Positions 52,039-60,968 of a stretch of DNA of 64,000 bases are shown here, piece by piece. The notes below the pieces were generated by a model that ran no database searches, had not been told where the DNA came from, and saw nothing but the letters and a program-made list of their open reading frames with translations. Position 1 is the first letter of the stretch; each line of letters begins with the position of its first letter. This stretch comes from Natrinema halophilum (GTDB lineage Archaea; Halobacteriota; Halobacteria; Halobacteriales; Natrialbaceae): positions 1,116,001 to 1,180,000 of the forward strand of contig NZ_CP058601.1 in NCBI RefSeq assembly GCF_013402815.2, given 5' to 3'. Made by a program: the position numbers and the translations under genes.

Positions 52039-52209
52039 ACACTGATTACCGTGAGCAGCTCAAAAAAGCGCCGCCACGAATCTGCCACCGATAGACCGAT
52101 TCACGACGCTGTCGCCGGAAATCGTTCGCTGCCGGTTACAAAGACTCTTCGAACGACCTCGCACCCGGATCGGCTCGTGCCCGTCCCAGACGACTGGGAT
52201 GTCTCGATA

Positions 52210-52863
52210 TCACTCGAGGATCGACGGGAGGGCCGAGAGTGACGAGAAACGATAGGTCGGTTCCACGTCCGTCTCCGGTTGATCGTCCTCGTCGCGAGCG
52301 ATCAGCGCCGAGTCGATGCCCGCATTATCTGCCGCTCGGACGTCGACGGCTCGGTCGCCGACGTAAAGAGCGTCGTCAGCCTCGAGTGCGTCCATCGCCG
52401 ATTCAAGATTCGTCGGATCGGGCTTGCGTCGGGCCAGACCGTCCGACGTTAGCGGACAGCCGTAAACGGTCTCGAACAGCGATCGAAGGCCGAATCGGTC
52501 GAGCAGCGTGGAGACAGCCGTCGGATGGTTGTCGCTTACGATCCCCAGCGGTGGCTCGAGCGATCGTACCGCAGTGACGTCGTCGTAAGCCGATCGCAGT
52601 CCGCGTTCGACCTCTTCGCGTTGCGCGCGGACCATCTCCCTGGCTGCTTGAGCACAGAACACGTCGGTATCGATACCGAGATTCCGGCACCGTTGCGCGA
52701 TCGATTCGAAATCACCGGCCAAGAACGCCTGGAACGTCCCAGGCGTCGGCCCGGAGCGCTCGAGTTTCTCGTACGTTCGACCGAGGGCATCGGAAAGGTG
52801 CCGGGACGAAGGGGTCTCGACCACGACTCCGTCGAAGTCGAATAGGACCGCGTCGTAGTGCAT
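52210..52863 (-). CDS. HAD-superfamily hydrolase
   Basis: 217 residues. Motif I DAVLFDFDGVVVE with nucleophile Asp, motif II GIVSDNHPTA, motif III Lys in GLARRKPDPTNLE, motif IV LYVGDRAVDVRAADNAG. This is the phosphoglycolate phosphatase-like class with a helical cap. Substrate unknown. Divergent from the aldehyde oxidoreductase across about 230 bp. Confidence 0.9.
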   Translation of the reverse strand: MHYDAVLFDFDGVVVETPSSRHLSDALGRTYEKLERSGPTPGTFQAFLAGDFESIAQRCRNLGIDTDVFCAQAAREMVRAQREEVERGLRSAYDDVTAVRSLEPPLGIVSDNHPTAVSTLLDRFGLRSLFETVYGCPLTSDGLARRKPDPTNLESAMDALEADDALYVGDRAVDVRAADNAGIDSALIARDEDDQPETDVEPTYRFSSLSALPSILE

Positions 52864-53095
52864 CGATGTGACGATCCATAGCGAAGACTAATAATTCTAA
52901 CTGGATGTCTCTGGGGAATGAATCGACCTCACGCCGGTGTCGAGGTCGTGTAACACACCACAGCACAACGGAGTGACACGGATGGTCGCCAGAATCCGTC
53001 CGGGTTTTCGGCTCGTACCGACGACGCGCGGGGAGGCCGCGTATTTCCCGGGACGGCTATCAAAGCTAAGTTCGTTCGGGCGGAACTGTATGCTA

Positions 53096-54763
53096 ATGCT
53101 TCACTCGGAAGGCCCCCTACTCACTATCGACGTCGGGGAGCGAACCGCAACGGAAACGAACATCGACGATGTCCTCGAGACGCTGGTCGGCGGACGGGCC
53201 GTCGCAACGGCGCTCGCACACGACCGGATCCCGTTCGACGCGGACCCGTTCGGTCCGGAAAACAGGGCGTATCTCTCGACGGGGCCGCTACAACAGTCTC
53301 GGATGTCATTTACCGGCCGGATGAACATGACTGGGCTGTCGCCGCTAACCGACGGACTCGTCTCGACGAACGCCGGCGGCTATCTCTCGCGAAATTTCGT
53401 CGGAACGGGAATCAGCGTCCTCGAACTCGTCGGCGAGAGCAACGAATTAATTGCTATCCACGTGACTGACGAGGGTGTAGAGTTCGAGGCGGTACCGGAA
53501 CTCGAGGGTGCGACGGTTCCGGAGACGTCGGACTACATGACCGACACTCACGACCTCGGCCCCGACAACTGCATCGCCATCGGTCCGGCGGGCGAAAACC
53601 GGGTTCGGTTTGCCTCGGTGATGACGTTCGACTCGCGAGCGTTCGGCCGCGGTGGTCTCGGTGCTGTCCTCGGGTCGAAAAACGTCAAGTGCGTCACCTT
53701 TGAGGGGGATTCGGAACCGTCCGTCGACATTCCGAATCCGCCAGAAATGGACGTTCACAGGGAGGCGGCGCAGTCCGACGACCTGATGCGACGACAGGGA
53801 ACGACCGGCACGACCGAGTTCATCAACGACAACTTCTCGCTGCCGACACGGTACTTCCAGGAGCACGGATTCGAACATGTGGCCGACATCGGCGGCAGCG
53901 CAGTCGAGGAGAAAAAATACAAGAAAGGCGCGTGCTCGGCCTGTGCGTACGCCTGCAAACTGCCGACGCGGGACGAAGAGACCGGCGTCGAGACCGAAGG
54001 GCCGGAATTCGAGACCGTCTACGCCTTCGGCTCGAGTCAGGGGGTCGGTGATATCGTCGACGTAATGAGGGCGAACGAGCTCTGTGATTCGCTCGGGATG
54101 GATACGATCTCCGCGGGCGTCACCGTCGCAGCCTACCTGGCCAGCGAAGACGAGTTCGGCAACGCGGAACTCGCACAGGAGGTGACCGAGAAGATCGCCC
54201 ACCGCGATGGGATCGGCGACACGCTCGCCGAAGGCGTCGACCGCGTCCACGGCGAACTCGGCGTCGACAATTACACCGTCAAAGGGATGGAGTTCGCCGC
54301 TCACGATGGCCGCGTCCTCCACGGCCAGGGGCTCTCCTATGCCGTCGCAAACCGAGGTGCAGACCACATGTACGCCGGAATGCTGTCCCTCGAGTACAGT
54401 GGCGAACTCGATCCGGAGGGCACGCTCGGAAAGGCCGAAACGCTCGTGAAAGAAGAGAACGCGTCGGCGTTTCGCGATACCGGGATCGTTTGTGCGTTCG
54501 GCAGCGACTACCTGACCGACGAGCGCCTCGAAACGCTGTTCGACGCCGATTACGACGACCTCCTCGAGGTCGGCGCACGAACGGTCCGCCTCGAGCGCCA
54601 CTTCAACAATCGGCGCGGCTTCGATCGGAATGACGACGAGTTACCATACGAGATTCCCGACCTCGAGGATGCTGTCACGGAGTACTATGCAGCCCGGGGC
54701 TGGAACGACGATGGAACCGTCCCTCAAACGGCAATCGATCCCGTCATGCCTTCCGCGGACTGA
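53096..54763 (+). CDS. aldehyde:ferredoxin oxidoreductase (tungsten/molybdopterin)
   Basis: 555 residues, AOR family. N-terminal pterin-binding domain (LHSEGPLLTIDVGERTATET; YLSTGPLQQSRMSFTGRMNM; FGRGGLGAVLGSKNVKCVTF). Iron-sulfur cysteines occur in GACSACAYACKLP and later in ANELCDSLGMDTISAG. Oxidises aldehydes or related carbonyls to acids, reducing ferredoxin, using a bis-pterin tungsten centre. Start: MLHSEG at 53096 aligns with the family; an ATG at 53090 and a longer frame exist. A MoaD/SAMP-like gene lies convergently downstream, consistent with cofactor supply. Confidence 0.92.
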   Translation: MLHSEGPLLTIDVGERTATETNIDDVLETLVGGRAVATALAHDRIPFDADPFGPENRAYLSTGPLQQSRMSFTGRMNMTGLSPLTDGLVSTNAGGYLSRNFVGTGISVLELVGESNELIAIHVTDEGVEFEAVPELEGATVPETSDYMTDTHDLGPDNCIAIGPAGENRVRFASVMTFDSRAFGRGGLGAVLGSKNVKCVTFEGDSEPSVDIPNPPEMDVHREAAQSDDLMRRQGTTGTTEFINDNFSLPTRYFQEHGFEHVADIGGSAVEEKKYKKGACSACAYACKLPTRDEETGVETEGPEFETVYAFGSSQGVGDIVDVMRANELCDSLGMDTISAGVTVAAYLASEDEFGNAELAQEVTEKIAHRDGIGDTLAEGVDRVHGELGVDNYTVKGMEFAAHDGRVLHGQGLSYAVANRGADHMYAGMLSLEYSGELDPEGTLGKAETLVKEENASAFRDTGIVCAFGSDYLTDERLETLFDADYDDLLEVGARTVRLERHFNNRRGFDRNDDELPYEIPDLEDAVTEYYAARGWNDDGTVPQTAIDPVMPSAD

Positions 54764-54781
54764 CGACCGTTGTTTGGCAGC

Positions 54782-54998
54782 TGCCGGTTCGCTGTTTGGC
54801 TGCCGTCGGCTCGCTACTTAGCTGCCGTCGGTTCGCTGCGTAGTTGCCGTCGGCTCGCTACTTAGCTGCCGTCGGTTCGCTGCGTAGTTGCCGTCGGCTC
54901 GCTACTTAGCTGCCGTCGGTTCGCTGCGTAGTTGCCGTCGGCTCGCTACTTAGCTGCCGTCGGTTCGCTGCGTAGTTGCCGTCGGCTCGGTGTTTCGT
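54782..54998. repeat. 22-bp tandem repeats arranged as 44-bp units
   Basis: Two related 22-mers alternate: tgccgtcggctcgctactta plus gc, and tgccgtcggttcgctgcgta plus gt. Starts at 54801, 54823, 54845, 54867, 54889, 54911, 54933, 54955 and 54977, with a 3-bp-shortened copy at 54782 and a decayed end. No spacers. It starts 19 bp after the oxidoreductase stop and runs into the C-terminus of the convergent MoaD-like frame. Confidence 0.92.
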
Positions 54999-55286
54999 TC
55001 GCGTCGAACCGCCGTACACCGACGGAACGAGTCGAATTACGTTTCCCTCCGCGAGGGGCGTCTCGAGACCGTCGAGCTGGGTAACGTGTTTCGTATCCTT
55101 CGTGACGACCGTCTCACCAGCCAGTCCGGACCCGTCGTCGGCGAGGAGTCGTCCCTCGAGTGTCGGGTACGTCATCTCGAGTTCGACCAGCAAATCGCCG
55201 ACCGTTTCCGCATCAGTCTCGTAACGAACGGTCTTCCGGCCCACGTCGTCGCGAAACGGTCCGAAAAAGACACACTCGAGTTGCAC
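54906..55286 (-). CDS. MoaD/SAMP-like ubiquitin-fold protein with read-through tail
   Basis: The ubiquitin-like domain (residues 1-93) runs MQLECVFFGPFRDDVGRKTV ... NVIRLVPSVYGG with terminal Gly92-Gly93, the site for adenylation, sulfur transfer or conjugation. The frame does not stop there: 33 more residues (STRTKHRADG then Arg/Thr-rich repeat-coded sequence) follow to a TAA at 54906-54908, inside the 22-bp array. MoaD and SAMP need a free Gly-Gly end, so the tail must be removed or the protein is inactive. It sits convergent to the tungsten oxidoreductase, fitting a cofactor role. Start ATG 55286 fits the family N-terminus. Confidence 0.85.
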   Translation of the reverse strand: MQLECVFFGPFRDDVGRKTVRYETDAETVGDLLVELEMTYPTLEGRLLADDGSGLAGETVVTKDTKHVTQLDGLETPLAEGNVIRLVPSVYGGSTRTKHRADGNYAANRRQLSSEPTATTQRTDGS

Positions 55287-55426
55287 GTCGCGATATTCGA
55301 TCCGTCGTCCCTTGTAGTCGACGGTTTCGCGAGTCTCGACCGATGAACGTGGCTATCGACCTCGATAGTCCGATTCTCATACCCGTGTAGCCGGTGGCGG
55401 AATATCCCGATCACCGGCACGAACGC

Positions 55427-55930
55427 TTACGATGGCGTCAGTCGATCCCACAGGGACTTCATGTCCTTGGCGGTCGCCATCGTCTCGAGTTCGCGGAGGG
55501 TGGACTTCTCTTCGTCGTAGTTCGACTCGAGGGGCTTTTGGACGTCGTTACCGAGTTCGAGTTGCTCCGCCAGCGTCGTCAGCCCCTCGTAGGCGGTCAT
55601 CTCGACGCGCTCGGTCATCATGCCTGCGTTCAGGTAGACCATGTTGAGCAGTTCGTCGTCTTCGATCTCGGACTCGAGTTCGCGCCGATCCTCTTCCAAC
55701 CCGTCGAGAATAGCCGAATCCCGCGTTTCAGCGGGCTGGTCGAGCGTCGCGAAAACGTCCTCGATGCGCTGAACCTGCGTCCGAGTTTCGTCGCGATGGT
55801 CGGCAAAGCCCTGGCTCATCCGGTCGTTAGTCGTGTTACGGGCCATTTCGTCGAGCGTCTCGACGAGTTCCTGTTCGACGTAGTACTGCTGGGCGAGTTT
55901 GTGGACGAACAGCTGGTGGAGGTCGTTCAT
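55427..55930 (-). CDS. DUF892 (YciE-like) ferritin-fold protein
   Basis: 167 residues forming a four-helix bundle: LHQLFVHKLAQQYYVEQELV, FADHRDETRTQVQRIEDVFA, MVYLNAGMMTERVEMTAYEG, and LESNYDEEKSTLRELETMAT. Glu and His positions match ferritin-like DUF892 proteins, which bind a metal pair and are linked to stress. ATG 55930 opens MNDLHQLF; the longer frame upstream is shadow. Catalytic role unproven. Confidence 0.85.
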   Translation of the reverse strand: MNDLHQLFVHKLAQQYYVEQELVETLDEMARNTTNDRMSQGFADHRDETRTQVQRIEDVFATLDQPAETRDSAILDGLEEDRRELESEIEDDELLNMVYLNAGMMTERVEMTAYEGLTTLAEQLELGNDVQKPLESNYDEEKSTLRELETMATAKDMKSLWDRLTPS

Positions 55931-56063
55931 CAGCGTACGAAGACAGACACCGACCAGTCGCTTAGTCGGAGTCCACGAACACGCAGGCTCGCCGCTGTCG
56001 CCGACGACCGTCGATCGACCATCGGCGGACGACGAACGACAAATTGCCGGTTCGACGCGGCTC

Positions 56064-56636
56064 TCACTCCGACTCGAGCCCCGGTACGTCATCGGGCACG
56101 TCGAAGTCGTGGAAGTGTTCGCCCTTCTCTTTGCTGAGGATGTTTAGCGCTGCTGATGCGCCGTCGCCCGCGGCGATGACGGCCTGCCACTCCTCAGCAC
56201 GGACCATCGCGCCCGTCGCGTACAGATTGTCGACGCTCGTCTCCATCTGCAAATCGACGTCGACGGTGTCCTCGTCGTCGAACTCGACGGCGATATCTTC
56301 GGCGATCGACCGATCGGCGCCGGTGGCGAGCACGACGTAGTTCGGATCGTACTCGTCGTCCTCGGTCTCGATTCGAAATCCGCCTTCTCTCGGTTCGACG
56401 TCGGTGACTTCTTCGCCGACGCGGACGTCCGCACCGCGGTCGCGAACCTGCCCACGCGTGAGTTCCATAAATTCGTCGCCACTGATACTCCGAATCCCGG
56501 GATAGTTGAACAGGTGAGCCTTGTGCATCCACGTCTCGTCCGTGTCGAAGACGACGGTTTCGAGGCCGTTCTTTCCGGTGAACAATGCTGCGCTCAGTCC
56601 GGCGGGGCCACCGCCGATGATAGCGACATCTGGCAT
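56064..56636 (-). CDS. thioredoxin-reductase-like FAD protein, short form
   Basis: 190 residues. FAD loop DVAIIGGGPAGLSAALFTGK, then GLETVVFDTDETWMHKAHLF and LATGADRS, and C-terminal YATGAMVRAEEWQAVIAAGD. Only the FAD-binding fold is present; there is no CxxC and no full NADPH domain, so it cannot be a classical thioredoxin reductase. Such short forms are widespread in haloarchaea and their partner is unknown. ATG 56636 starts MPDVAIIGG. Confidence 0.85.
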   Translation of the reverse strand: MPDVAIIGGGPAGLSAALFTGKNGLETVVFDTDETWMHKAHLFNYPGIRSISGDEFMELTRGQVRDRGADVRVGEEVTDVEPREGGFRIETEDDEYDPNYVVLATGADRSIAEDIAVEFDDEDTVDVDLQMETSVDNLYATGAMVRAEEWQAVIAAGDGASAALNILSKEKGEHFHDFDVPDDVPGLESE

Positions 56637-56800
56637 GGGCGAAGCGACCACGACCGTCGAGATAAACGATTTTATCAGAAATAATAACTATTCGGTCAGC
56701 GATGATGGTCGCTTGCGCAGGTACGCAAGCGGCAGCATCCAGGCAATGTCACCCCCTGTCCCTTTTGTCACGAGTGTGGATAGCCAGACCACTGATCTGT

Positions 56801-58367
56801 ATGTCGGACCAGACTTCACCGAAGTCCCTGCGCGAAGAGTCACTGTGGATGGCCACGACGCCGTCGACCGAATACGCTCCCCTCGAGGATGGGCTGGACG
56901 TAGACGTGGCGGTTATCGGCGGGGGTATCACCGGTCTGACGACAGCGATCAATCTGACGGAAGCCGGTCGCACCGTCGCGGTCGTCGAGGCCGATCGAAT
57001 CGTAGAAAGCACGACCGGACACACGACGGCGAAGCTCACATCCCAGCACGGGCTGATTTACGACGAACTCGTCTCGCAATTCGGAGAGGAGAAGGCGCGA
57101 CAGTACGCCCGTGCCAACGAAGCAGCGATCGACGAAGTCAGTAGACGCGTCGAGGCCGGCGCCATCAATTGCGACTTTCATCGCACGAACGCGTACACCT
57201 ACGCCGCCTCGCCGAACGATCGACAGAAGATCCGTGACGAAGTGGCGGCTGCCCAACGAGTCGGCCTCCCCGCCTCGTACGTCGAGGACACGCCGCTGCC
57301 GTTCGAGGTCGACGGAGCGGTCCGTTTCGACGACCAGGCGGAGTTTCACCCGCGGAAGTACCTGCTCACGATCGCCGAAGAGATACAGGGGGAGGACAAC
57401 CACGTCTTCGAGGAAACGCGGGCCCTCGACATCGATCCCGGTTCGCCGTGTCGCGTCCAGACCGAACACGGGGAAATCATCTCCGACGACGTCGTCGTTG
57501 CGACGCACTTCCCGCTTTTCGATCGCGCCGGCTACTTCGCGCGGATGCATCCACATCGAGCGTATCTGCTCGCCGTTCGGGTCGCAGAGACGCCGTTCGA
57601 AGGGATGTACTACAGCACGGACTCGCCGGCCGCGACGATGCGAACCTACGCTTCGAGTGCACCAGACGGCGTCGATTCCGGGGACGGCGATCTCCTTCTC
57701 GTCGGCGGACAGGGCCACAAGCCGAGCGTCGACGGGGTCCCAACCTCCGAGCGATACCGACGCTGCGAGACGTTTGCCCGCGATCACTTCACCGTCGAAT
57801 CGATCGAGTACCGCTGGTCGACGATGGACTACTCGCCGGTCGATCGGGTCCCGTTCATCGGACAGATCGATCCGCTCGCCCGACACGTCTACGTCGGCAC
57901 CGGGTTCGGTGGATGGGGGATGACGGGCGGCACCCGCCGCAGGGATGATACTTGCCGATCTGGTAACGGACGGCTCGAGCCCCTGGGCCGACGTATTCGA
58001 TCCGCAGCGACTCACACCCGGTGCCTCGGCGAAGAAATTCCTCGAGGAGAACGCCAAAGTCGGCGGGAGCTTCGTCGGCGATCGGATCAAATCGCTGCTC
58101 GCCACGCTCCAGTCGGACGGCAAGGACGCTCTCTCGCCCGGTGACGGGCGCGTCGTCCGCCGGGCGAGCCAACCAGTGGGTCTCTACCGCGCCGAAGACG
58201 GAACGACCCACGCGGTGTCGGCGACCTGCCCGCACATGGGCTGTCTCGTCCGGTGGAACGACGCCGAACGGACCTGGGACTGCCCCTGTCACGGTTCACG
58301 GTTTACCTACGACGGAGACGTGCTCTCGGGGCCCGCTCTCGAGGGACTGCTGTATCGGGAACTGTGA
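56801..58367 (+). pseudogene. FAD-dependent oxidoreductase-Rieske fusion, frameshifted
   Basis: First part (56801 to about 57933): DAO-family domain with DVAVIGGGITGLTTAINLTE, GHTTAKLTSQHGLIYDELVS, and YVGTGFGGWGMTGGT. The frame then breaks: an extra C in the ccc at 57933-57935 pushes the rest into frame +1, where AAGMILADLVTDGSS continues to a Rieske domain with CPHMGCLVRW and CPCHGSRFTYDGD (C-x-H, C-x-x-H cluster ligands) ending at 58367. One read error would restore a full 520-residue protein, so the gene may be intact. Role: oxidation of a small amine or acid with electron transfer through the Rieske cluster. Confidence 0.85.
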
Positions 58368-58427
58368 CGGATAGACGACGTCGAACCCGCTCGGCGGGCG
58401 GAACGTGCCCGGAGAAAGCGCTGGCGC

Positions 58428-59174
58428 TTACGGGAGTGATACCGAGTCGGGATCGATTCGATTCGGCTCGGGGACGGACTCGCTCGAGACCGCGTACGCA
58501 CCGCGTTTGGCCTCCGGGTCGGTCTCACTGTCGTTGCCCGAAAGCACGATCCCGCCCCCGGCCAGCAACGGGGCGATAACACCCGCAACGACGGTTCGGA
58601 GATCCGATAACGGCGCTCTGACGACGACGCGATCGTTCGCCTCGAGTCCGGCCTCCTCGATGATCCGACGCGTCTCGTCTAGGACCTCACGATGGGTCAC
58701 CGTCCGATCGCCGTCGGTCAGGAGGACGGTTTCGGGATCGGTCGAAAGCGGCGGAAACGACGGATTCTCGCTCCAGAGTCCGGCATCGAAGTGATGGACG
58801 TCCGGCGCATCGGGTCTGGTGCCGTAGCCGATTCGCTGAGCGCCACGCGGTAGCTCGAAGTTCTCGAGGGACTCAACGGGTGCGACGAGGGCCCGGAAGT
58901 CGTCCACTTCGGCGAGGTTCATCGGCGGGTCGAAGCGGGTCGTCCCCTCGAGCAGCGTCGTGCCGAAGAATGCGAGCAAAGCGAACGGGCCGTCACCGAC
59001 AACGCCGACGGTGACGCCTTCGCGGACGCCCGAATGGCGCAGAAAGTTGCCGGCCTTCCAGGACGACGTACACAGCCAATGGTAGTCGTATTCCCGACCC
59101 GTCGCGTCGACGAGTCCGGTCCGATCGTCACGGAGTTCCCGCGTGAACAGGTCGTCGACCGTCCCAACGTTCAT
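58428..59174 (-). CDS. short acyl-CoA-synthetase-like protein
   Basis: 248 residues resembling the N-terminal domain of AMP-forming synthetases: MNVGTVDDLFTRELRDDRTG, GVREGVTVGVVGDGPFALLA, VLLTDGDRTVTHREVLDETR, and LAGGGIVLSGNDSE. It is half the normal family length and lacks the full adenylate-forming motifs, so catalysis is doubtful. I believe such truncated forms recur in haloarchaea, but cannot confirm. ATG 59174 opens MNVGTVDD; an upstream frame adds 23 non-conserved residues. Confidence 0.75.
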   Translation of the reverse strand: MNVGTVDDLFTRELRDDRTGLVDATGREYDYHWLCTSSWKAGNFLRHSGVREGVTVGVVGDGPFALLAFFGTTLLEGTTRFDPPMNLAEVDDFRALVAPVESLENFELPRGAQRIGYGTRPDAPDVHHFDAGLWSENPSFPPLSTDPETVLLTDGDRTVTHREVLDETRRIIEEAGLEANDRVVVRAPLSDLRTVVAGVIAPLLAGGGIVLSGNDSETDPEAKRGAYAVSSESVPEPNRIDPDSVSLP

Positions 59175-59425
59175 ACCAGATCTTCGGGGCCGAATCGGAA
59201 AAAGCGCGCCGACTCGCGTCGACGACGCGACCGTCGTTTCCACTCAACGCGACTCGCGATCGGGATTCCCAGATCGTTACCGGCGATTTTGCTGAGGCGG
59301 AACACGTCAAGAACTCGAAACCGTGCCTCACACGGCGGAGCTACGTTTACACTCGAGTCACGATGGCTAGACCCGCAAGCAGTCCTTGATCGGATACGCG
59401 ATCTCTTCGATTGGACACGTATAAT

Positions 59426-60559
59426 TCAGATGACGTCGTGGTCGCGGTAGAACCGACGCGTCCGATCGTCGGCCAGTAACGGTTCGTGAACCTGCAACGG
59501 GGCGACGTTCGGGTGGCTGTGTGCCCCGATAATCTCGAACCCGCCCTCGTCGGTGACGACGAGATCCCATCCGACGTAGGGGATGTGAGAGTACATTTCT
59601 GCGATCTCGAGCAGTTGGTCCCGGACCCGACTCCAGCCCGGCACGTCCGTCCCCCGGATTCGAGCGCCGGAATCGGGATGCGTTCGATGCCAGTCGACCG
59701 TCCCGTCGGTCGGATACTTGACGGCTTCGCCGAGTTCACCCGTTTCTCGGTCGATGCGGGCGCTCATCCCACCGTCCGAAAACGTATCGACGGGAGCGGA
59801 GTCGGTCGTTCCGATCCGATGAATCGCCATCGGGATGAACGCTTCTCGTTCTCGATCGTCGTACATCGTCAGCACCCGGATCGTATTCGTCGTATGGGGG
59901 AACAGTTCGGCCGCGTAGTCGGCCTGTTCGACGTGCTCGCAGAGCAGGTACCCGTCGAAGGTCGTGAGCGTCTTGGCGAGAGCGGCCTCGCTCATCCGCG
60001 TGCCATCGAAGACGTACTCCTCGCCCACTCGCTCGAGGAAGTGAACGTCGGTTCTATCACTGCCACGAAACCGCTTCAATACGAGTCGATCCCCGTCAGA
60101 AAGGGCGTCGGCGATCCAGGTAACTGGTTCCGTGGTCGGTTGTTCGCTCGCCGGTTCGGATGGATGCTCGAGTTTGAGCCCGCCGTCGGTCATCACTGAT
60201 CGGCCGTCAGTCCGGTCGTATACGTGAAGTTCCCCATCAGTGAGCAATCCGTACACGGCTGGGCGATGCGTCGGAAACTCGCCGAGCAACCGATGAAAGG
60301 CGAGTTTGTTGTCGATCAACGTGTTCCACTGTGACCCGTTGATTCGCGTCGTTCTGACGAACCGCTGATAATCTGTCAGATACTCCTCCGGACCGTTCAA
60401 ATCCAGCGAGTATATCTCGCCAGACTTGCTCAGAAACCCGTGTCTGTAGAGCCACGGTCGGTCCCCCAATGCAACCTCGAACGACGACCTAGTCCGTCGT
60501 TCCGCCTGTATCAGGTTGTATACTTGTCCGATAGTGCGATAGGCACGAACGAGGTCCAT
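59426..60559 (-). CDS. ATP-grasp protein of the sugar-transfer-associated type
   Basis: 377 residues. Seen: YRHGFLSKSGEIYSLDLNGP, NGSQWNTLIDNKLAFHRLLG, GDRLVLKRFRGSDRTDVHFL, FDGYLLCEHVEQADYAAELF, TIRVLTMYDDREREAFIPMA, and DLVVTDEGGFEIIGAHSHPN. This ordering of a lysine-bearing nucleotide site and acidic metal-binding C-terminus is typical of sugar-transfer-associated ATP-grasp proteins. It probably ligates an acid to a sugar or cell-surface precursor. ATG 60559 starts MDLVRAYRTIGQV; the longer frame is not conserved. Confidence 0.85.
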   Translation of the reverse strand: MDLVRAYRTIGQVYNLIQAERRTRSSFEVALGDRPWLYRHGFLSKSGEIYSLDLNGPEEYLTDYQRFVRTTRINGSQWNTLIDNKLAFHRLLGEFPTHRPAVYGLLTDGELHVYDRTDGRSVMTDGGLKLEHPSEPASEQPTTEPVTWIADALSDGDRLVLKRFRGSDRTDVHFLERVGEEYVFDGTRMSEAALAKTLTTFDGYLLCEHVEQADYAAELFPHTTNTIRVLTMYDDREREAFIPMAIHRIGTTDSAPVDTFSDGGMSARIDRETGELGEAVKYPTDGTVDWHRTHPDSGARIRGTDVPGWSRVRDQLLEIAEMYSHIPYVGWDLVVTDEGGFEIIGAHSHPNVAPLQVHEPLLADDRTRRFYRDHDVI

Positions 60560-60855
60560 GTGAATTGATGACAGGGAGCGGCGTATAATTATCGACGATA
60601 TAACATCATTTTGCGTCTTGAACGCTCCCCTGCATCGCCACCTTCCCCGAAACCCCTCCACTCATTTTACCAGCCCAGGACGCCTTCTGCCCTTATCATT
60701 TTCATAATTACCGCATTAGCGTTTCATTACATACGGTGTAATAATCCGGGTCCTGTCCCGGTGGGATTCATCACGAATGCGCTCCGAGAGGAGGCGAATT
60801 TGTTTCTCGGCCGTATCGAACATCGGCGCCCGATTCCGACTCCATCCGCGGCAGC

Positions 60856-60967
60856 TTTAGTAGTCGTTGAAACGATTCACCCACCGCTCGTACTGCTGCG
60901 GCCAGCGAGCACTCGCTGGCCGCGAATTCGCGAGCGGGGTGTACAATGACGTTCAACGACTACTATA
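60856..60967. mobile_element. 112-bp MITE-like repeat, copy E
   Basis: Left end tttagtagtcgttgaaacga (two changes), right end gttcaacgactactata intact; palindrome gcggccagcgagcactcgct plus ggccgc. Exactly 112 bp, ending one base before the dnaJ stop codon. The rest of the gap 60560-60855 is A/T-rich (near 60660-60760) and has no supported gene. Confidence 0.87.
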
Positions 60968-60968
60968 G

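Noticed and set aside
53447-54601. 384-codon minus-strand frame inside the aldehyde oxidoreductase
   Set aside because: Antisense shadow; the + frame has the Fe-S cysteines and pterin motifs.
54782-54998. CRISPR array or coding repeat of the oxidoreductase
   Set aside because: No spacers; lies beyond the oxidoreductase stop, and the 22-bp period is not a codon multiple.
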